From contig CANEHB010000001.1 of NCBI GenBank assembly GCA_947427205.1, forward strand, positions 17,334 through 81,333: a stretch of 64,000 nt of DNA. The letters run 5' to 3'. The position numbers and the translations under genes are program-made. The notes under the pieces are model-generated. The model did not search any database. It was given only the letters and a program-made list of their open reading frames with translations, and had not been told where the DNA came from. Source of the DNA: an uncultured Clostridium sp. (GTDB lineage Bacteria; Bacillota; Clostridia; TANB77; CAG-508). Shown here in pieces: positions 28,595 through 38,456 of the stretch; within the stretch, counting starts at the first letter, position 1; every line of letters begins with the position of its first letter.

Positions 28595-29561
28595 TATCTC
28601 TAATTCCTTTCAAATAATCTTTTACAAGTTTTCGTAATCTTTCCTTTGGAAAATCGAATAGTAAACTGGTATATTCAAAAGCCTTGTCTAAATAATATTT
28701 AAGATAATTGATATATTTATTTAAGTGTAAATTTTCTTTTCTCAATTCTTCATAATTTTGCTCTAATTGTTCTAAATTTTCCAAAGTTTTATCAGTAGTT
28801 GTTTTTATTTTTGTATATTGTTTTGTTAAAGTATTACATTTTTTTATTATTCTTCTATAATCTTCTCTTAATAAATCTATATTATTTGTGTTAAGTTCCT
28901 GTTCAATATTAAGCGATTTTAGCTCAAATTCTTGTACTTCGTGATTAGTTATAGCCTTTAACTCTTTAATAGGAATATGGGCATTTTCACGAGTTCTACC
29001 TCTATCTAAACCAAAGCCAGCTTTAATCATATATGAATAAAATCTATCTTGAAGTTGTTTATAGCTGTTTTTGCCTTTCCAAAATTCTGTGCAAGATATT
29101 TTATCAATAGATTTATTAGTTTTTTTATCTTTAGTATGAACAACTGGAATAAATACTAAATGTAAATGAGGAGTTTTCTCGTCCAAATGTACTTTACTTG
29201 AAATAATATATTGTTCTCCTAAGTCTTTATATGAACATACAAATTTATGTGCAGTTTCAAAATATCTTTTAGTTTCAGTTTCTCCAATTTCTTCAAAAAA
29301 CTCTTTATCAGATGTGATTATGTATTCACATACAACATTACTTGTTTTTTTAATTTGTCCTTTTAAATGATATTGTCTTTTTATTTCATTAAATCGTTTT
29401 GAATACGGAACATTGCAAGGTTTTATTGAGTAGTTTTTTATAGAGTTAATTTTATTGATGTCTTTATTCGAATAATTTGTATTTTTCCTTTCATTATGCC
29501 TAAAGATTACATTTAAGTTGTTCATTGTATATTTAGCATTTCTTATTATTGCATAACTCAT
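28578..29561 (-). CDS. MobV-family relaxase
   Basis: Relaxases nick oriT and pilot the strand during mobilization. The N-terminal Mob/Pre domain begins MSYAIIRNAKYTMNNL, with FRHNERKNTNYSN, and carries the histidine metal triad in HLDEKTPHLHLVFIPV (about residues 126-141). The C-terminal 100 residues are coiled coil (NLEQLEQNYEELRKENLHL). I chose ATG 29561 behind AAAGGA rather than an upstream start at 29579. It has 327 residues, a little short for MobV. No transfer pore genes are nearby. Confidence 0.88.
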   Translation of the reverse strand: MSYAIIRNAKYTMNNLNVIFRHNERKNTNYSNKDINKINSIKNYSIKPCNVPYSKRFNEIKRQYHLKGQIKKTSNVVCEYIITSDKEFFEEIGETETKRYFETAHKFVCSYKDLGEQYIISSKVHLDEKTPHLHLVFIPVVHTKDKKTNKSIDKISCTEFWKGKNSYKQLQDRFYSYMIKAGFGLDRGRTRENAHIPIKELKAITNHEVQEFELKSLNIEQELNTNNIDLLREDYRRIIKKCNTLTKQYTKIKTTTDKTLENLEQLEQNYEELRKENLHLNKYINYLKYYLDKAFEYTSLLFDFPKERLRKLVKDYLKGIRDNERTR

Positions 29562-30399
29562 ATATCTTTTTCCTTTCACAAGAATATTTAATTGTAAAAG
29601 TACACTTTTTAAGTAAGCCTACGAAGTAGTGCTAAAATTTTAGCTTTATCTTTTGACTTAAATTACATAAGCAATTTTTTTGCTATAACATACTAGAGGA
29701 CTTTTTCAAAAGACCTCTGTATGATTAGGGGATACCCCTAATAACCCCTAGCATAATCAATTTAAGTTCTCTATATAAAGGAATAGTATAGAATTTGATT
29801 ATGCTAATTAAAATAAATTTCAAAACATATATAAGTTGCAACATTATATAGTTTTATCATTTATTTTAATATCAAAAGTCCTTTAAGTAGAGGACTTTTG
29901 ATGTTAGAAAAATTGTCTAGCCAATTTTTCTTTTAAGCAATTCTCTGTAAGTTATCTAATAATCACGCGTATATTATTAAATAAGTTACATATCTTTTGT
30001 ATTTTCTTATAAGAAATCTATATAAATTTGAATTGTTTACTTTTTACAATACAAGAATAACATTTTTATGTAAACAAAGCAAAAAAGTCAAATTTGCGTC
30101 CTATGCAACAAAATTTGCACTGTATGCAACTTTTTAGGCAAAAAGTGCCATTTTTACCCCTATTTTTATAAAAAATTACTCAAAAATTGATAAAAAATGC
30201 CAAAAAACACAAAATATTGCGTCTGACGCAACATTTGTTTGAAAGTGTTGAAATATCAAGGAAAAGTTGATGTGAAAAAATAAAATTTTTTTGAAATTTG
30301 TTAATGTATATTAAAATAATAAGTTGAAAATAAGTATTGTTTTTGATAATATTGTAAAAGAAAAATAGTAATTTTTTGTTTAGATTGGAGAAAGAAAAT
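29562..30399. other. Long non-coding region of the element, probable oriT
   Basis: Some 840 bases without a credible gene, upstream of the divergent relaxase operon. It holds several inverted repeats: ATTAGGGG/CCCCTAAT (29724-29742), TAGCATAATCAA/TTGATTATGCTA (29749-29760 and 29795-29806), ATCAAAAGTCCT/AGGACTTTTGAT (29871-29902), a longer pair around 29950-29990, and TTGCGTC/GACGCAA near 30218. GC content is locally higher at AGGGGATACCCC. These are expected of oriT and the relaxase promoter. Confidence 0.5.
29724..29806. other. Candidate oriT inverted repeats
   Basis: An 8-bp perfect hairpin (29724-29731 with 29735-29742) is followed by a 12-bp inverted repeat split by 34 bases (29749-29760, 29795-29806). 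It lies about 170 bases upstream of the relaxase start, where MobV oriT sites are found. The nick site is not identified. Confidence 0.42.
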
Positions 30400-30780
30400 A
30401 TGAAAGAATCAAAAGTCATAACATTTATAGGAGGATTTTATATATTTGGAGGAATTATTGTATTGTTGTCATTGATATTTAATGGTAGTGGTTTCAATAT
30501 GATATTTGGTGTACCAAATATTCCAGATTATATTGTAAAATTATTAGTAGGTATTATATATATACCATTAGGTTATTTGTATATAAATAGGATAAAAAAT
30601 TCAAACTGGATAATATTAGCATTGGCTATTATATTCTTTTGCATTAGTGCTTCTTTGACAACAGAATTTAATGCACAACCATTTATAGGAAACTTGATAT
30701 ATTCTTTGTTTGTTATAATTGCAACCATTGTGAGAAGAAAAGAGTTTATAAATAGTTTGAATACAATAATGAAAAAATAA
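30400..30780 (+). CDS. Small integral membrane protein
   Basis: 126 residues with four hydrophobic segments (about residues 5-27, 42-62, 70-88, 93-112). I see no motif or family. ATG 30400 (MKESKVITF) follows TTGGAG; an upstream in-frame start at 30376 is less likely. It is cargo of the element, transcribed towards the sigma factor gene but separated from it by 140 bases with that gene's own promoter. Confidence 0.65.
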   Translation: MKESKVITFIGGFYIFGGIIVLLSLIFNGSGFNMIFGVPNIPDYIVKLLVGIIYIPLGYLYINRIKNSNWIILALAIIFFCISASLTTEFNAQPFIGNLIYSLFVIIATIVRRKEFINSLNTIMKK

Positions 30781-30874
30781 TAGGTAACTATAAAATTACA
30801 ATAAGTGGGGCAGATAATTATCTGTCTTTTATTATAAGGTTATAACAAGAATTAGTAATTTTTTAATAATAAAA

Positions 30875-30900
30875 TGCAACCCAAAGAATAAAATTCCGTC
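30875..30900 (+). promoter_or_regulatory. ECF-type promoter of the sigma/anti-sigma pair
   Basis: TGCAACC (30875-30881), 15 bases, then CGTC (30897-30900). This AAC-motif -35 and CGTC -10 is the classical ECF sigma promoter. It stands directly before the ECF sigma gene, so autoregulation is likely. Confidence 0.75.
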
Positions 30901-30923
30901 TTTATAATTGAAAGGAGGAAAAA

Positions 30924-31481
30924 ATGGAAGATACTGAAATAATAAATCTTTATTTTAATCGTTTAGAAGATGCAATAAAGGAAACATCTAATAAATATAA
31001 TAACTATTGTACTATTATTGCTCGAAATATTCTAGGAAATAACGAAGATGTGGAAGAATGTACTAATGAAGTATATATGAAAATGTGGAATTCTATCCCA
31101 CCTAATAGACCTAATAAGCTATCAGCATATATTGGCAAAATCACAAGAAATACTGCAATAGATTATGTGGAAAAATATAATGCCCAAAAAAGAAATAATG
31201 GACAATTAAACATTATACTTTCTGAACTTGAAGAATGTGTGTCTATTAATACTTTAGAAGATGAGATTGATGAAAGGCTTTTAGTACAATATATTAACAA
31301 TTTTTTAGAAAATTTATCTCTTCAAAATCGTAAAATATTTATTAAAAGATATTGGTATGCTTATTCTATCGAAGAAATAATGGAAGAGTTCAAAATGAGT
31401 AAAAGTAAAATAAAATCAATATTATTTAGATTAAGAAAAAAATTAAAAAAATATTTAGAAATGGAGGGAGTTGTATTATGA
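30924..31481 (+). CDS. ECF-type RNA polymerase sigma factor
   Basis: 185 residues with sigma region 2 (about 20-90; NEDVEECTNEVYMKMWNSIPP, read in parts, and LSAYIGKITRNTAIDY) and region 4 (about 125-180; YSIEEIMEEFKMSKSKIKSILFR). The gene starts behind AAAGGAGG, and its stop overlaps the next gene by ATGA, so both are coupled. An ECF promoter lies upstream. Such pairs on mobile elements sense an envelope signal; the signal is unknown here. Confidence 0.9.
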   Translation: MEDTEIINLYFNRLEDAIKETSNKYNNYCTIIARNILGNNEDVEECTNEVYMKMWNSIPPNRPNKLSAYIGKITRNTAIDYVEKYNAQKRNNGQLNIILSELEECVSINTLEDEIDERLLVQYINNFLENLSLQNRKIFIKRYWYAYSIEEIMEEFKMSKSKIKSILFRLRKKLKKYLEMEGVVL

Positions 31482-32059
31482 AAAGTATGAAATTATTTAA
31501 AGCAATTGGTAAAATTGATGACAAATTTATTATTGAAGAAGAGAAAAATATTGAAAAAGAAAAAATTCAAGTACCAATTTTTAAAAGATTTGCTATGGCA
31601 GGATTAGCACTTACTATAATATTAGGAATTTCAATAACTACCTATGCTATGGTAATAGAGAAAGAATATAATGCAGCTGTTGGATATTTAAACTCCTTAG
31701 GAATATCAGTAGAAGATTTAAGTGATTATTCAAAGAGTGAAATAATAAAGACAGTAGATGCTTATCAAAATTATGGAGATAGTGAAATTGTTAATAATTT
31801 ACTAAAAAATGAAGAAATTATTTCAAGTCCAATAAATATAACAAGCGAACAAGTAAAAAAATTAAAACCAACAATGACTTATACAGATGTAAAAAAATTG
31901 TTAGGTGATACGCAAGATATTGGTTCAGGAATATATATATTATATTACATTGTTGATAATAAATATACATTATCAATCCCATTCACCAGTGATAATTCAC
32001 AACTTGGAGTTGATGGAGAAGATTTATTAAAAGCGCTACAACCTATAAATAATAATTGA
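31478..32059 (+). CDS. Putative membrane anti-sigma factor
   Basis: 193 residues. A short cytoplasmic N-terminus (about 1-37, charged) would hold the sigma factor, one span (about 38-58, AGLALTIILGISITTYAMV) crosses the membrane, and an outer domain (about 65-193) contains TYTDVKKLLGDTQDIGSGIYILYY, resembling BamE/SmpA-like folds. No zinc anti-sigma motif is visible. The 4-base overlap with the ECF gene supports the role. Confidence 0.7.
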   Translation: MKSMKLFKAIGKIDDKFIIEEEKNIEKEKIQVPIFKRFAMAGLALTIILGISITTYAMVIEKEYNAAVGYLNSLGISVEDLSDYSKSEIIKTVDAYQNYGDSEIVNNLLKNEEIISSPINITSEQVKKLKPTMTYTDVKKLLGDTQDIGSGIYILYYIVDNKYTLSIPFTSDNSQLGVDGEDLLKALQPINNN

Positions 32060-32136
32060 AATCAAGCTATGATTATACTAACAAATTACAATTAATTGAT
32101 TAGATAAAGCTAAAATCTCAAGAAATAATTTATGTA

Positions 32137-32166
32137 TTGACATTATTCATAAAAAAGTATTATAAT
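32137..32166 (+). promoter_or_regulatory. Consensus promoter of the toxI RNA
   Basis: TTGACA 32137-32142, 18-base spacer, TATAAT 32161-32166. It lies 38 bases before the first toxI repeat. A very strong constitutive promoter is what a type III antitoxin RNA needs. Confidence 0.88.
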
Positions 32167-32203
32167 GAATATAATAATAATGATAATTAATTGTCATTAG
32201 ATA

Positions 32204-32311
32204 AAAAGTTTAGAATACCCTTGCTAAAGTAGGGACTTAAAAAAGTAGGAATATCTTTGCCAAAGTAAGAATTTAAAAAAGTAGGAATATCCTTGCCAAA
32301 GTAGGAACTTA
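32204..32311 (+). repeat. Three 36-bp ToxI repeats
   Basis: Units at 32204-32239, 32240-32275 and 32276-32311. Repeats 2 and 3 differ at 3 positions (for example CTTTGCC/CCTTGCC); repeat 1 is more diverged. A partial fourth copy (AAACAGTA) precedes the terminator. Each carries TTGCCAAAGTA, where pseudoknot pairing would be expected. Confidence 0.93.
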
Positions 32312-32319
32312 AAACAGTA

Positions 32320-32352
32320 TATGGCAATCTGAAAAGATTGCCATATTGTTTT
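32320..32352 (+). terminator. Attenuating terminator between toxI and toxN
   Basis: A perfect 11-bp stem (32320-32330 with 32335-32345) with GAAA loop, then TTGTTTTA. It sets the ratio of antitoxin RNA to toxin mRNA. Confidence 0.9.
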
Positions 32353-32368
32353 ATTAAGGGAGAAATGA

Positions 32369-32854
32369 ATGAAAAATTTGAAATTATACTATATTGATGA
32401 AGAATATATAAAATATTTAAGACAATTTGATTTAAATGTTGCTTATAATAAAACAGCAACAAGACCATATATCGGAATTGTTTATACATACAATAATTTT
32501 AATTATTTTGCACCTTTATCTTCTCCAAAACCTAAACATATAAATATAAATCCTAAAGCGATTGATATTTTTAAAATAAAAGATGGAGAACTTGGAGTTG
32601 TTAATATAAACAATATGATTCCAACCCCAATTGAAAATTTAACAGAAGTGTTGCCAACAGTAACAGATGCAAAATATAAAAAGATGTTAGAACAACAATT
32701 AACATTTTTAAATAATCATAAAGCTGAATTATATAAAAAGATAAATTATTTTCAAAACATGTTTAGAAAAGGACATTTAACTGAAAATATCTTAAAAAGA
32801 TGTTGTAATTTTATTTTATTAGAGGAAAAGTTTAATGAATATGTAAATAAATAG
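32369..32854 (+). CDS. toxN: ToxN/AbiQ-family endoribonuclease toxin
   Basis: ToxN/AbiQ toxins are sequence-specific endoribonucleases that, when released, stop growth and abort phage infection. Family landmarks are present: YIDEEYIKYLRQFD at residues 8-21, YIGIVYTYN near 34, YFAPLSSPKPKH near 46, LGVVNINNMIPTP near 74, YKKMLEQQLTFLN near 99 and NFILLEEKFNEY at the end. The length of 161 residues is close to known members. AAGGGAG sits 6 bases before ATG 32369. It follows the toxI repeats and terminator and is the last gene before attR. Confidence 0.93.
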   Translation: MKNLKLYYIDEEYIKYLRQFDLNVAYNKTATRPYIGIVYTYNNFNYFAPLSSPKPKHININPKAIDIFKIKDGELGVVNINNMIPTPIENLTEVLPTVTDAKYKKMLEQQLTFLNNHKAELYKKINYFQNMFRKGHLTENILKRCCNFILLEEKFNEYVNK

Positions 32855-32857
32855 TTT

Positions 32858-32877
32858 TGTCAACAAATCTGTCAACA
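32858..32877. promoter_or_regulatory. Probable integrase arm-type sites, right end
   Basis: TGTCAACA occurs at 32858-32865 and 32870-32877, the reverse complement of the octamers near the left end. Confidence 0.55.
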
Positions 32878-32940
32878 ACTCACACAAAAACACAAACAAA
32901 ATCAAATAAATAGCGGATAACTAGAAAATTCACTTCCGGT

Positions 32941-32955
32941 TACCCGCTCCAATAA
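32941..32955 (+). repeat. attR core
   Basis: The same 15 bases as attL (TACCCGCTCCAATAA), without the rest of the tRNA. It is preceded by CTTCCGGT, which is not tRNA sequence. Confidence 0.88.
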
Positions 32956-32987
32956 GTAAAATCGTCGCACCAGACGAAAACATTGAT

Positions 32988-33014
32988 AAATCAACTGTAA
33001 AGGTTGATTTTTTT
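32988..33014 (+). terminator. Terminator just outside attR
   Basis: AAATCAAC (32988-32995) pairs with GTTGATTT (33003-33010), followed by TTTT. Before insertion it probably ended the tRNA-Gly transcript. Confidence 0.75.
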
Positions 33015-33050
33015 AATGCCTTTTTATTGAAAAAGAAAGGATGGTGTGAT

Positions 33051-33335
33051 ATGATTAGTACGCTTAAGAAGAAAAACAAGATAAAAAAAGAATTGCTCTC
33101 TAAAATTGAATGGGCTTGTAGTTTGAACTCTATAAAACTTGAACACAAAATGATATTTGAAGGTTGTTTAAGAATTATAGAACATACAAACTTGGCGTAT
33201 GTAGAACCACATAGAGTAATTATTAAAGATAAGTTATTTTTATTCTTTAATGAATGTGATTACTTTTATGTGGGAGATTTAAGGTATAAATACCCTTTAT
33301 CTCAACTAAAAGACTACATAGAAAGGCTACTTTAA
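33051..33335 (+). CDS. Small unrecognised protein next to the recombinase
   Basis: 94 residues, no membrane span. ATG 33051 (MISTLKKKNKIKKELLSKIEW) follows GAAAGGATG; a TTG 33027 start is possible. The region around EHTNLAYVEPHRVIIKDKLFLFF looks beta-rich. I recognise no family. It lies between attR and the serine recombinase, so it may belong to a second, older insertion. Confidence 0.55.
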   Translation: MISTLKKKNKIKKELLSKIEWACSLNSIKLEHKMIFEGCLRIIEHTNLAYVEPHRVIIKDKLFLFFNECDYFYVGDLRYKYPLSQLKDYIERLL

Positions 33336-33435
33336 TTTTAGAGTGCTTTTTATATTCAATTTCATTGAATATAAAAGCAGCTATAATCGCTATGCCCTTT
33401 GAGATTTTCTTCCTTTGGTCGAAAACTCAAATCGG

Positions 33436-35299
<1,864 letters not shown>

Positions 35300-35487
35300 A
35301 GATTTTAGAGGAAAATTCAAGATAAATACAATTTTTGTACTCCTATATATTTCCTAACAAGCACTGAATTTTTCCTCCCTAGTCAAAATTCGAAATTTGG
35401 GACTAAATCCCAAGCCCTTTATAAAATAATTTGTAACTATTTTGTAAATTTAATGAAAAAATGGAAAAATTATGTTATACTAAAATT

Positions 35488-35506
35488 CATCAGACAGTGT
35501 CTGATG
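35488..35506. promoter_or_regulatory. Operator-like palindrome before the YhcG-type gene
   Basis: CATCAGACA G TGTCTGATG is a 19-bp palindrome. It starts 7 bases after a TATACT -10-like box (35476-35481), the right place for an operator. A nearly identical copy lies inside the gene at 35824-35842. Confidence 0.5.
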
Positions 35507-35520
35507 AATTTGAAAGGATG

Positions 35521-36573
35521 ATGAAAAATATGGATAATATTCTAATAAATGGAATTGATGGAAATTTTTATAATAATATAAGAAATACTATATTAAAAGC
35601 AAAAATAAATATATACAAAAATATAAATTATGAGATGGTAACATCATCATGGGATGTTGGTAGACAAATCGTTGAAGAAGAATTAAAAGGAAAAGAACGT
35701 GCTGATTATGGAAGGCAGTTAATAAAATTATTATCTCAAAAATTAACTGAAGAATTTGGTAAAGGATATTCAGAAACTAACCTTAGAAATATGAAAATTT
35801 TTTATACAATGTTTCAAAATTATCAGACACTGTCTGATGAATTAAGTTGGAGTCATTATATAGAATTATCAAAAATAAAAGATGAAACAATGAGAAAATT
35901 TTATTATAATGAATGTATAAATTCAAAATGGTCAGTAAGAGAATTAGATAGACAAAAATCGTCTTTACTATTTGAAAGATTAACACTAAGCAAGGAAAAA
36001 GACGAAGTTTTAGCAATTTCAAATAAAGGACACGAAATAACAAAGCCAGATGACCTAGTAAAAGACCCAACAGTATTAGAGTTTTTAGGATTAAAAGAAA
36101 ATAAAAGATATTTGGAAAAAGATTTAGAGAATGCTCTAATAGAACATCTTCAAGAGTTTTTATTAGAATTAGGAAAAGTATTTTCTTTTGTAGCAAGACA
36201 ACAAAGAATAAATTTAGGTGGAGATAACTTTTATATAGACTTGGTATTTTATAACAGATTAGCAAAATGTTTTGTATTAATAGATTTGAAAACTGGGAGA
36301 TTAACTCATCAAGATGTTGGACAAATGCAAATGTATGTAAATTATTATAAAAGAACTCAAATGTTAGAAGGAGAAAATGAGCCTATTGGAATATTACTTT
36401 GTTCCGAAAAAAATGATGTAGTTGTAGAATTTACCTTACCAGAGGGGAATAAAAACATATTTACATCAAAATATCAATTATATTTGCCAACAGTTGAAGA
36501 ATTAAAGCAAACTATTGAAGAAGAAAAGAAACAAATTGAAACTAATACAATTTTAGATAAAAAAGAAGATTAA
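35521..36573 (+). CDS. YhcG/DUF1016 PD-(D/E)XK nuclease-family protein
   Basis: The N-terminal domain has SWDVGRQIVEEEL, GYSETNLRNMKIFY and LSWSHYIELSKI, hallmarks of DUF1016. The C-terminal nuclease-like domain has FYIDLVFYNRLAKCFVLIDLKTG, with the D...D-L-K core expected of PD-(D/E)XK enzymes. Members often sit in restriction or mobile-element clusters and may act on phage or plasmid DNA; the activity is not proven. The start is uncertain: ATG 35518, 35521 or 35530 follow AAAGGA. An upstream ATG at 35461 would place the promoter and palindrome inside the gene. About 350 residues. Confidence 0.85.
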   Translation: MKNMDNILINGIDGNFYNNIRNTILKAKINIYKNINYEMVTSSWDVGRQIVEEELKGKERADYGRQLIKLLSQKLTEEFGKGYSETNLRNMKIFYTMFQNYQTLSDELSWSHYIELSKIKDETMRKFYYNECINSKWSVRELDRQKSSLLFERLTLSKEKDEVLAISNKGHEITKPDDLVKDPTVLEFLGLKENKRYLEKDLENALIEHLQEFLLELGKVFSFVARQQRINLGGDNFYIDLVFYNRLAKCFVLIDLKTGRLTHQDVGQMQMYVNYYKRTQMLEGENEPIGILLCSEKNDVVVEFTLPEGNKNIFTSKYQLYLPTVEELKQTIEEEKKQIETNTILDKKED

Positions 36574-36597
36574 TAATATGCGAAGGAGTAGATGAAT

Positions 36598-37670
36598 ATG
36601 AAAAAAATATTAATAATTTCAACAGGTGGTACAATTTCACAAACGCACACAGAAGAAGGTGTTGCAGTTAGTAATGAAAAATCATTTACTGGTAATACAT
36701 TTGTAAACATTTTGAATGTGTTAAAGAAAGAATTAGATATTGATGTTATAGATTCTGAAACAATTTTAAATAAAGATAGTTCTAATATAGTTCCTGAAGA
36801 TTGGAACAAAATTATAGATACTATTGTAGAAGAATATGATAATTATACAGCTTTTATAATTACACATGGTACAAATACTATGGGATATACTTGTTCTGCT
36901 GTTTCTTTTGCAATAGAAAATGTAGGAAAACCTATTATATTTACTGGTTCACAAGTATCCTATGGAATAGCAGGAACAGATGCAATAATGAATCTAGAAA
37001 ATGTAGTGAGAGTTATAGCAGATGATAATTGTAAACTAGCAGGTGTATGCTGTATATTTGGTAGTAAAGTTATAACAGGAACTCGAGTAAAAAAGAAAAC
37101 AGAATTTGAGTACGATGCATTTAAAACTTTCGGCAGATTACCAGATATTGCTAATATAGGTAATAGTATAGTGTATAATGAAAATGCATTAGAAAGACAT
37201 TTGAAATTTTTAGGTAATAAATCAAAATCAAAAAGTGAACTTATAGTAAAAAATAAATTTGATACAAATATAATATCTTTGACAGAATTTCCTCGGATTA
37301 AAAGTAGATTATTTTAGAGTATTAGTTGAAAATGGTGTAAAAGGTTTTGTATTAAGAGCTACTGGAGCAGGTGATCCTAATATTGCAGAAGCAAATGCAA
37401 ATTATGAGAATTTGAGAGAGGCGTTTGAATATTTAAAAGAAAAGCAAATACCAATAGTCATAACAACACAAGCACCAGATGGAGTAGCAAGTATGAAAAT
37501 AAACGAACCACGGACAATTGGCATTAAAATTCGGTGCAATACCTGCTTGGGATATGAGTATGGAAAGTATAGTTACAAAATTATCTTGGTTAATAGGCAA
37601 TGGATATTCTTATAGAGAAATACAACAAAAAATGGTAACCTCATTAAGAGGAGAAATAGAAATAAACTAA
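36598..37670 (+). CDS. Type I L-asparaginase with two CGGA sites
   Basis: The enzyme hydrolyses asparagine to aspartate and ammonia. STGGTISQ (about residues 8-15) holds the nucleophile Thr; ITHGTNTMGYT (about 86) holds the second Thr-Asp region; FTGSQ follows. The frame breaks twice. At 37294 CGGA is needed for TEFP-G-LKVDYFRVLVENG; at 37511 CGGA gives INEP-G-QLALKFGAIPAWDMS. Both glycines belong to the family pattern. With both read as four bases, the product is 356 residues, ending at TAA 37668-37670. I chose ATG 36598 (MKKILI), 9 bases after GAAGGAG. Two identical events in one otherwise intact gene argue against random decay. Confidence 0.85.
37294..37297 (+). other. Candidate quadruplet glycine codon CGGA (site 3)
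   Basis: CGG is codon 233 of the asparaginase. Reading on in triplets meets TAG at 37315. Four-base reading restores LKVDYFRVL. The preceding codon is CCT. Confidence 0.78.
37511..37514 (+). other. Candidate quadruplet glycine codon CGGA (site 4)
   Basis: In the restored frame CGG follows CCA. Four-base reading gives EPGQLALKFG and the proper C-terminus. This second site lies 217 bases after the first in the same gene. Confidence 0.78.
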
Positions 37671-37830
37671 TGAAATTTGTTATATAAAATGGAAAAATTA
37701 AAAAATATATGATAAGGTGTATATATCAGTTGATAAGTCAATTATTTTTTTGAGCAAAATGTGGGAGGAACACTATTAGAAATAGGCGATTTTTTCGCAA
37801 ATAACCTCCTAAATCGCTCCAACTAGAAAA

Positions 37831-37866
37831 AGATTTAAAATTTAAGAAAATTTTAAATCTTTTTTT
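37831..37866 (+). terminator. Terminator before the ECF-ABC operon
   Basis: AGATTTAAAAT (37831-37841) pairs with ATTTTAAATCT (37850-37860) and a T-run follows. Confidence 0.85.
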
Positions 37867-37924
37867 ATGTTTTTAAGGTTATATTATATGTAAATGCATT
37901 TATAAAAGAAAAGAGGTGTTTTGA

Positions 37925-38452
37925 TTGGAAGATAAAGAATTAATTTATAGAATACAACATGGAGAAAAAGATTTATTAGAAGAGTTAATTCAAAAATATT
38001 ATGATAATATTTATAGATTTTGTTATTATAAAACAGGAAACACCTTGATTTCTTATGATTTAACACAAGAAACATTTTTGAAATTGATTAAATATATAGG
38101 AAATTATAGAGAGAAAGGAAAATTCAAAAGTTATTTAATCACAATAGCAATGAATGTATGTAACACTTATTTTGACGAAAATAAAGTTGAGTTAGAAGAA
38201 CTGCATGATAATCAAATTTATAAAGAAAATGTTTATAATGAATTATCAAAAATAGAACAAAAAAATTCAATTGATAAAGCATTAATAGAGCTACCAGAAA
38301 AACAAAAAGAAGTAATTATTTTGAAGTATTATGAAGATTTGAAAATTAAAGATATATCTAAAATACTTGATGAAAAAGTACCTACAATTAAATCAAGACT
38401 AAAGCAGGGAATAGAAAAATTGAGTAGGTATTTAGGAAAGGAGGATTTTTAA
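37925..38452 (+). CDS. ECF-type sigma factor of the ABC operon
   Basis: 175 residues with region 2 (YYDNIYRFCYYKTGN, YDLTQETFLKLIKYI, FKSYLITIAMNVCN) and region 4 (LPEKQKEVIILKYYEDLKIKDISKIL, read in parts; VPTIKSRLKQGIEKL). It starts at TTG 37925, about 7 bases after GAGGTG. The next gene begins 4 bases after the stop. It probably drives its own operon in response to a compound that the transporter handles, as in bacteriocin or antibiotic detoxification modules. Confidence 0.9.
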   Translation: MEDKELIYRIQHGEKDLLEELIQKYYDNIYRFCYYKTGNTLISYDLTQETFLKLIKYIGNYREKGKFKSYLITIAMNVCNTYFDENKVELEELHDNQIYKENVYNELSKIEQKNSIDKALIELPEKQKEVIILKYYEDLKIKDISKILDEKVPTIKSRLKQGIEKLSRYLGKEDF

Positions 38453-38456
38453 TTAG

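Larger units (their letters stand above)
32174..32352 (+). ncRNA. toxI: ToxI-type antitoxin RNA
   Basis: In type III systems the antitoxin is a repetitive RNA that the toxin cuts into single repeats and that then binds it in a closed complex. Here three tandem 36-base repeats lie between a consensus promoter and a hairpin that ends most transcripts, with the toxN frame directly after. The order promoter-repeats-terminator-toxin is the hallmark. Start and end are inferred. Confidence 0.88.

Noticed and set aside
32204..32311. CRISPR array
   Set aside because: The 36-bp repeats are directly adjacent without spacers and precede a ToxN gene, which fits ToxI.
37790..37830. Second tRNA-derived att site (CGCTCCAACTAG)
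   Set aside because: The match to the attR core is only about nine bases and has no tRNA stem, so chance is likely.
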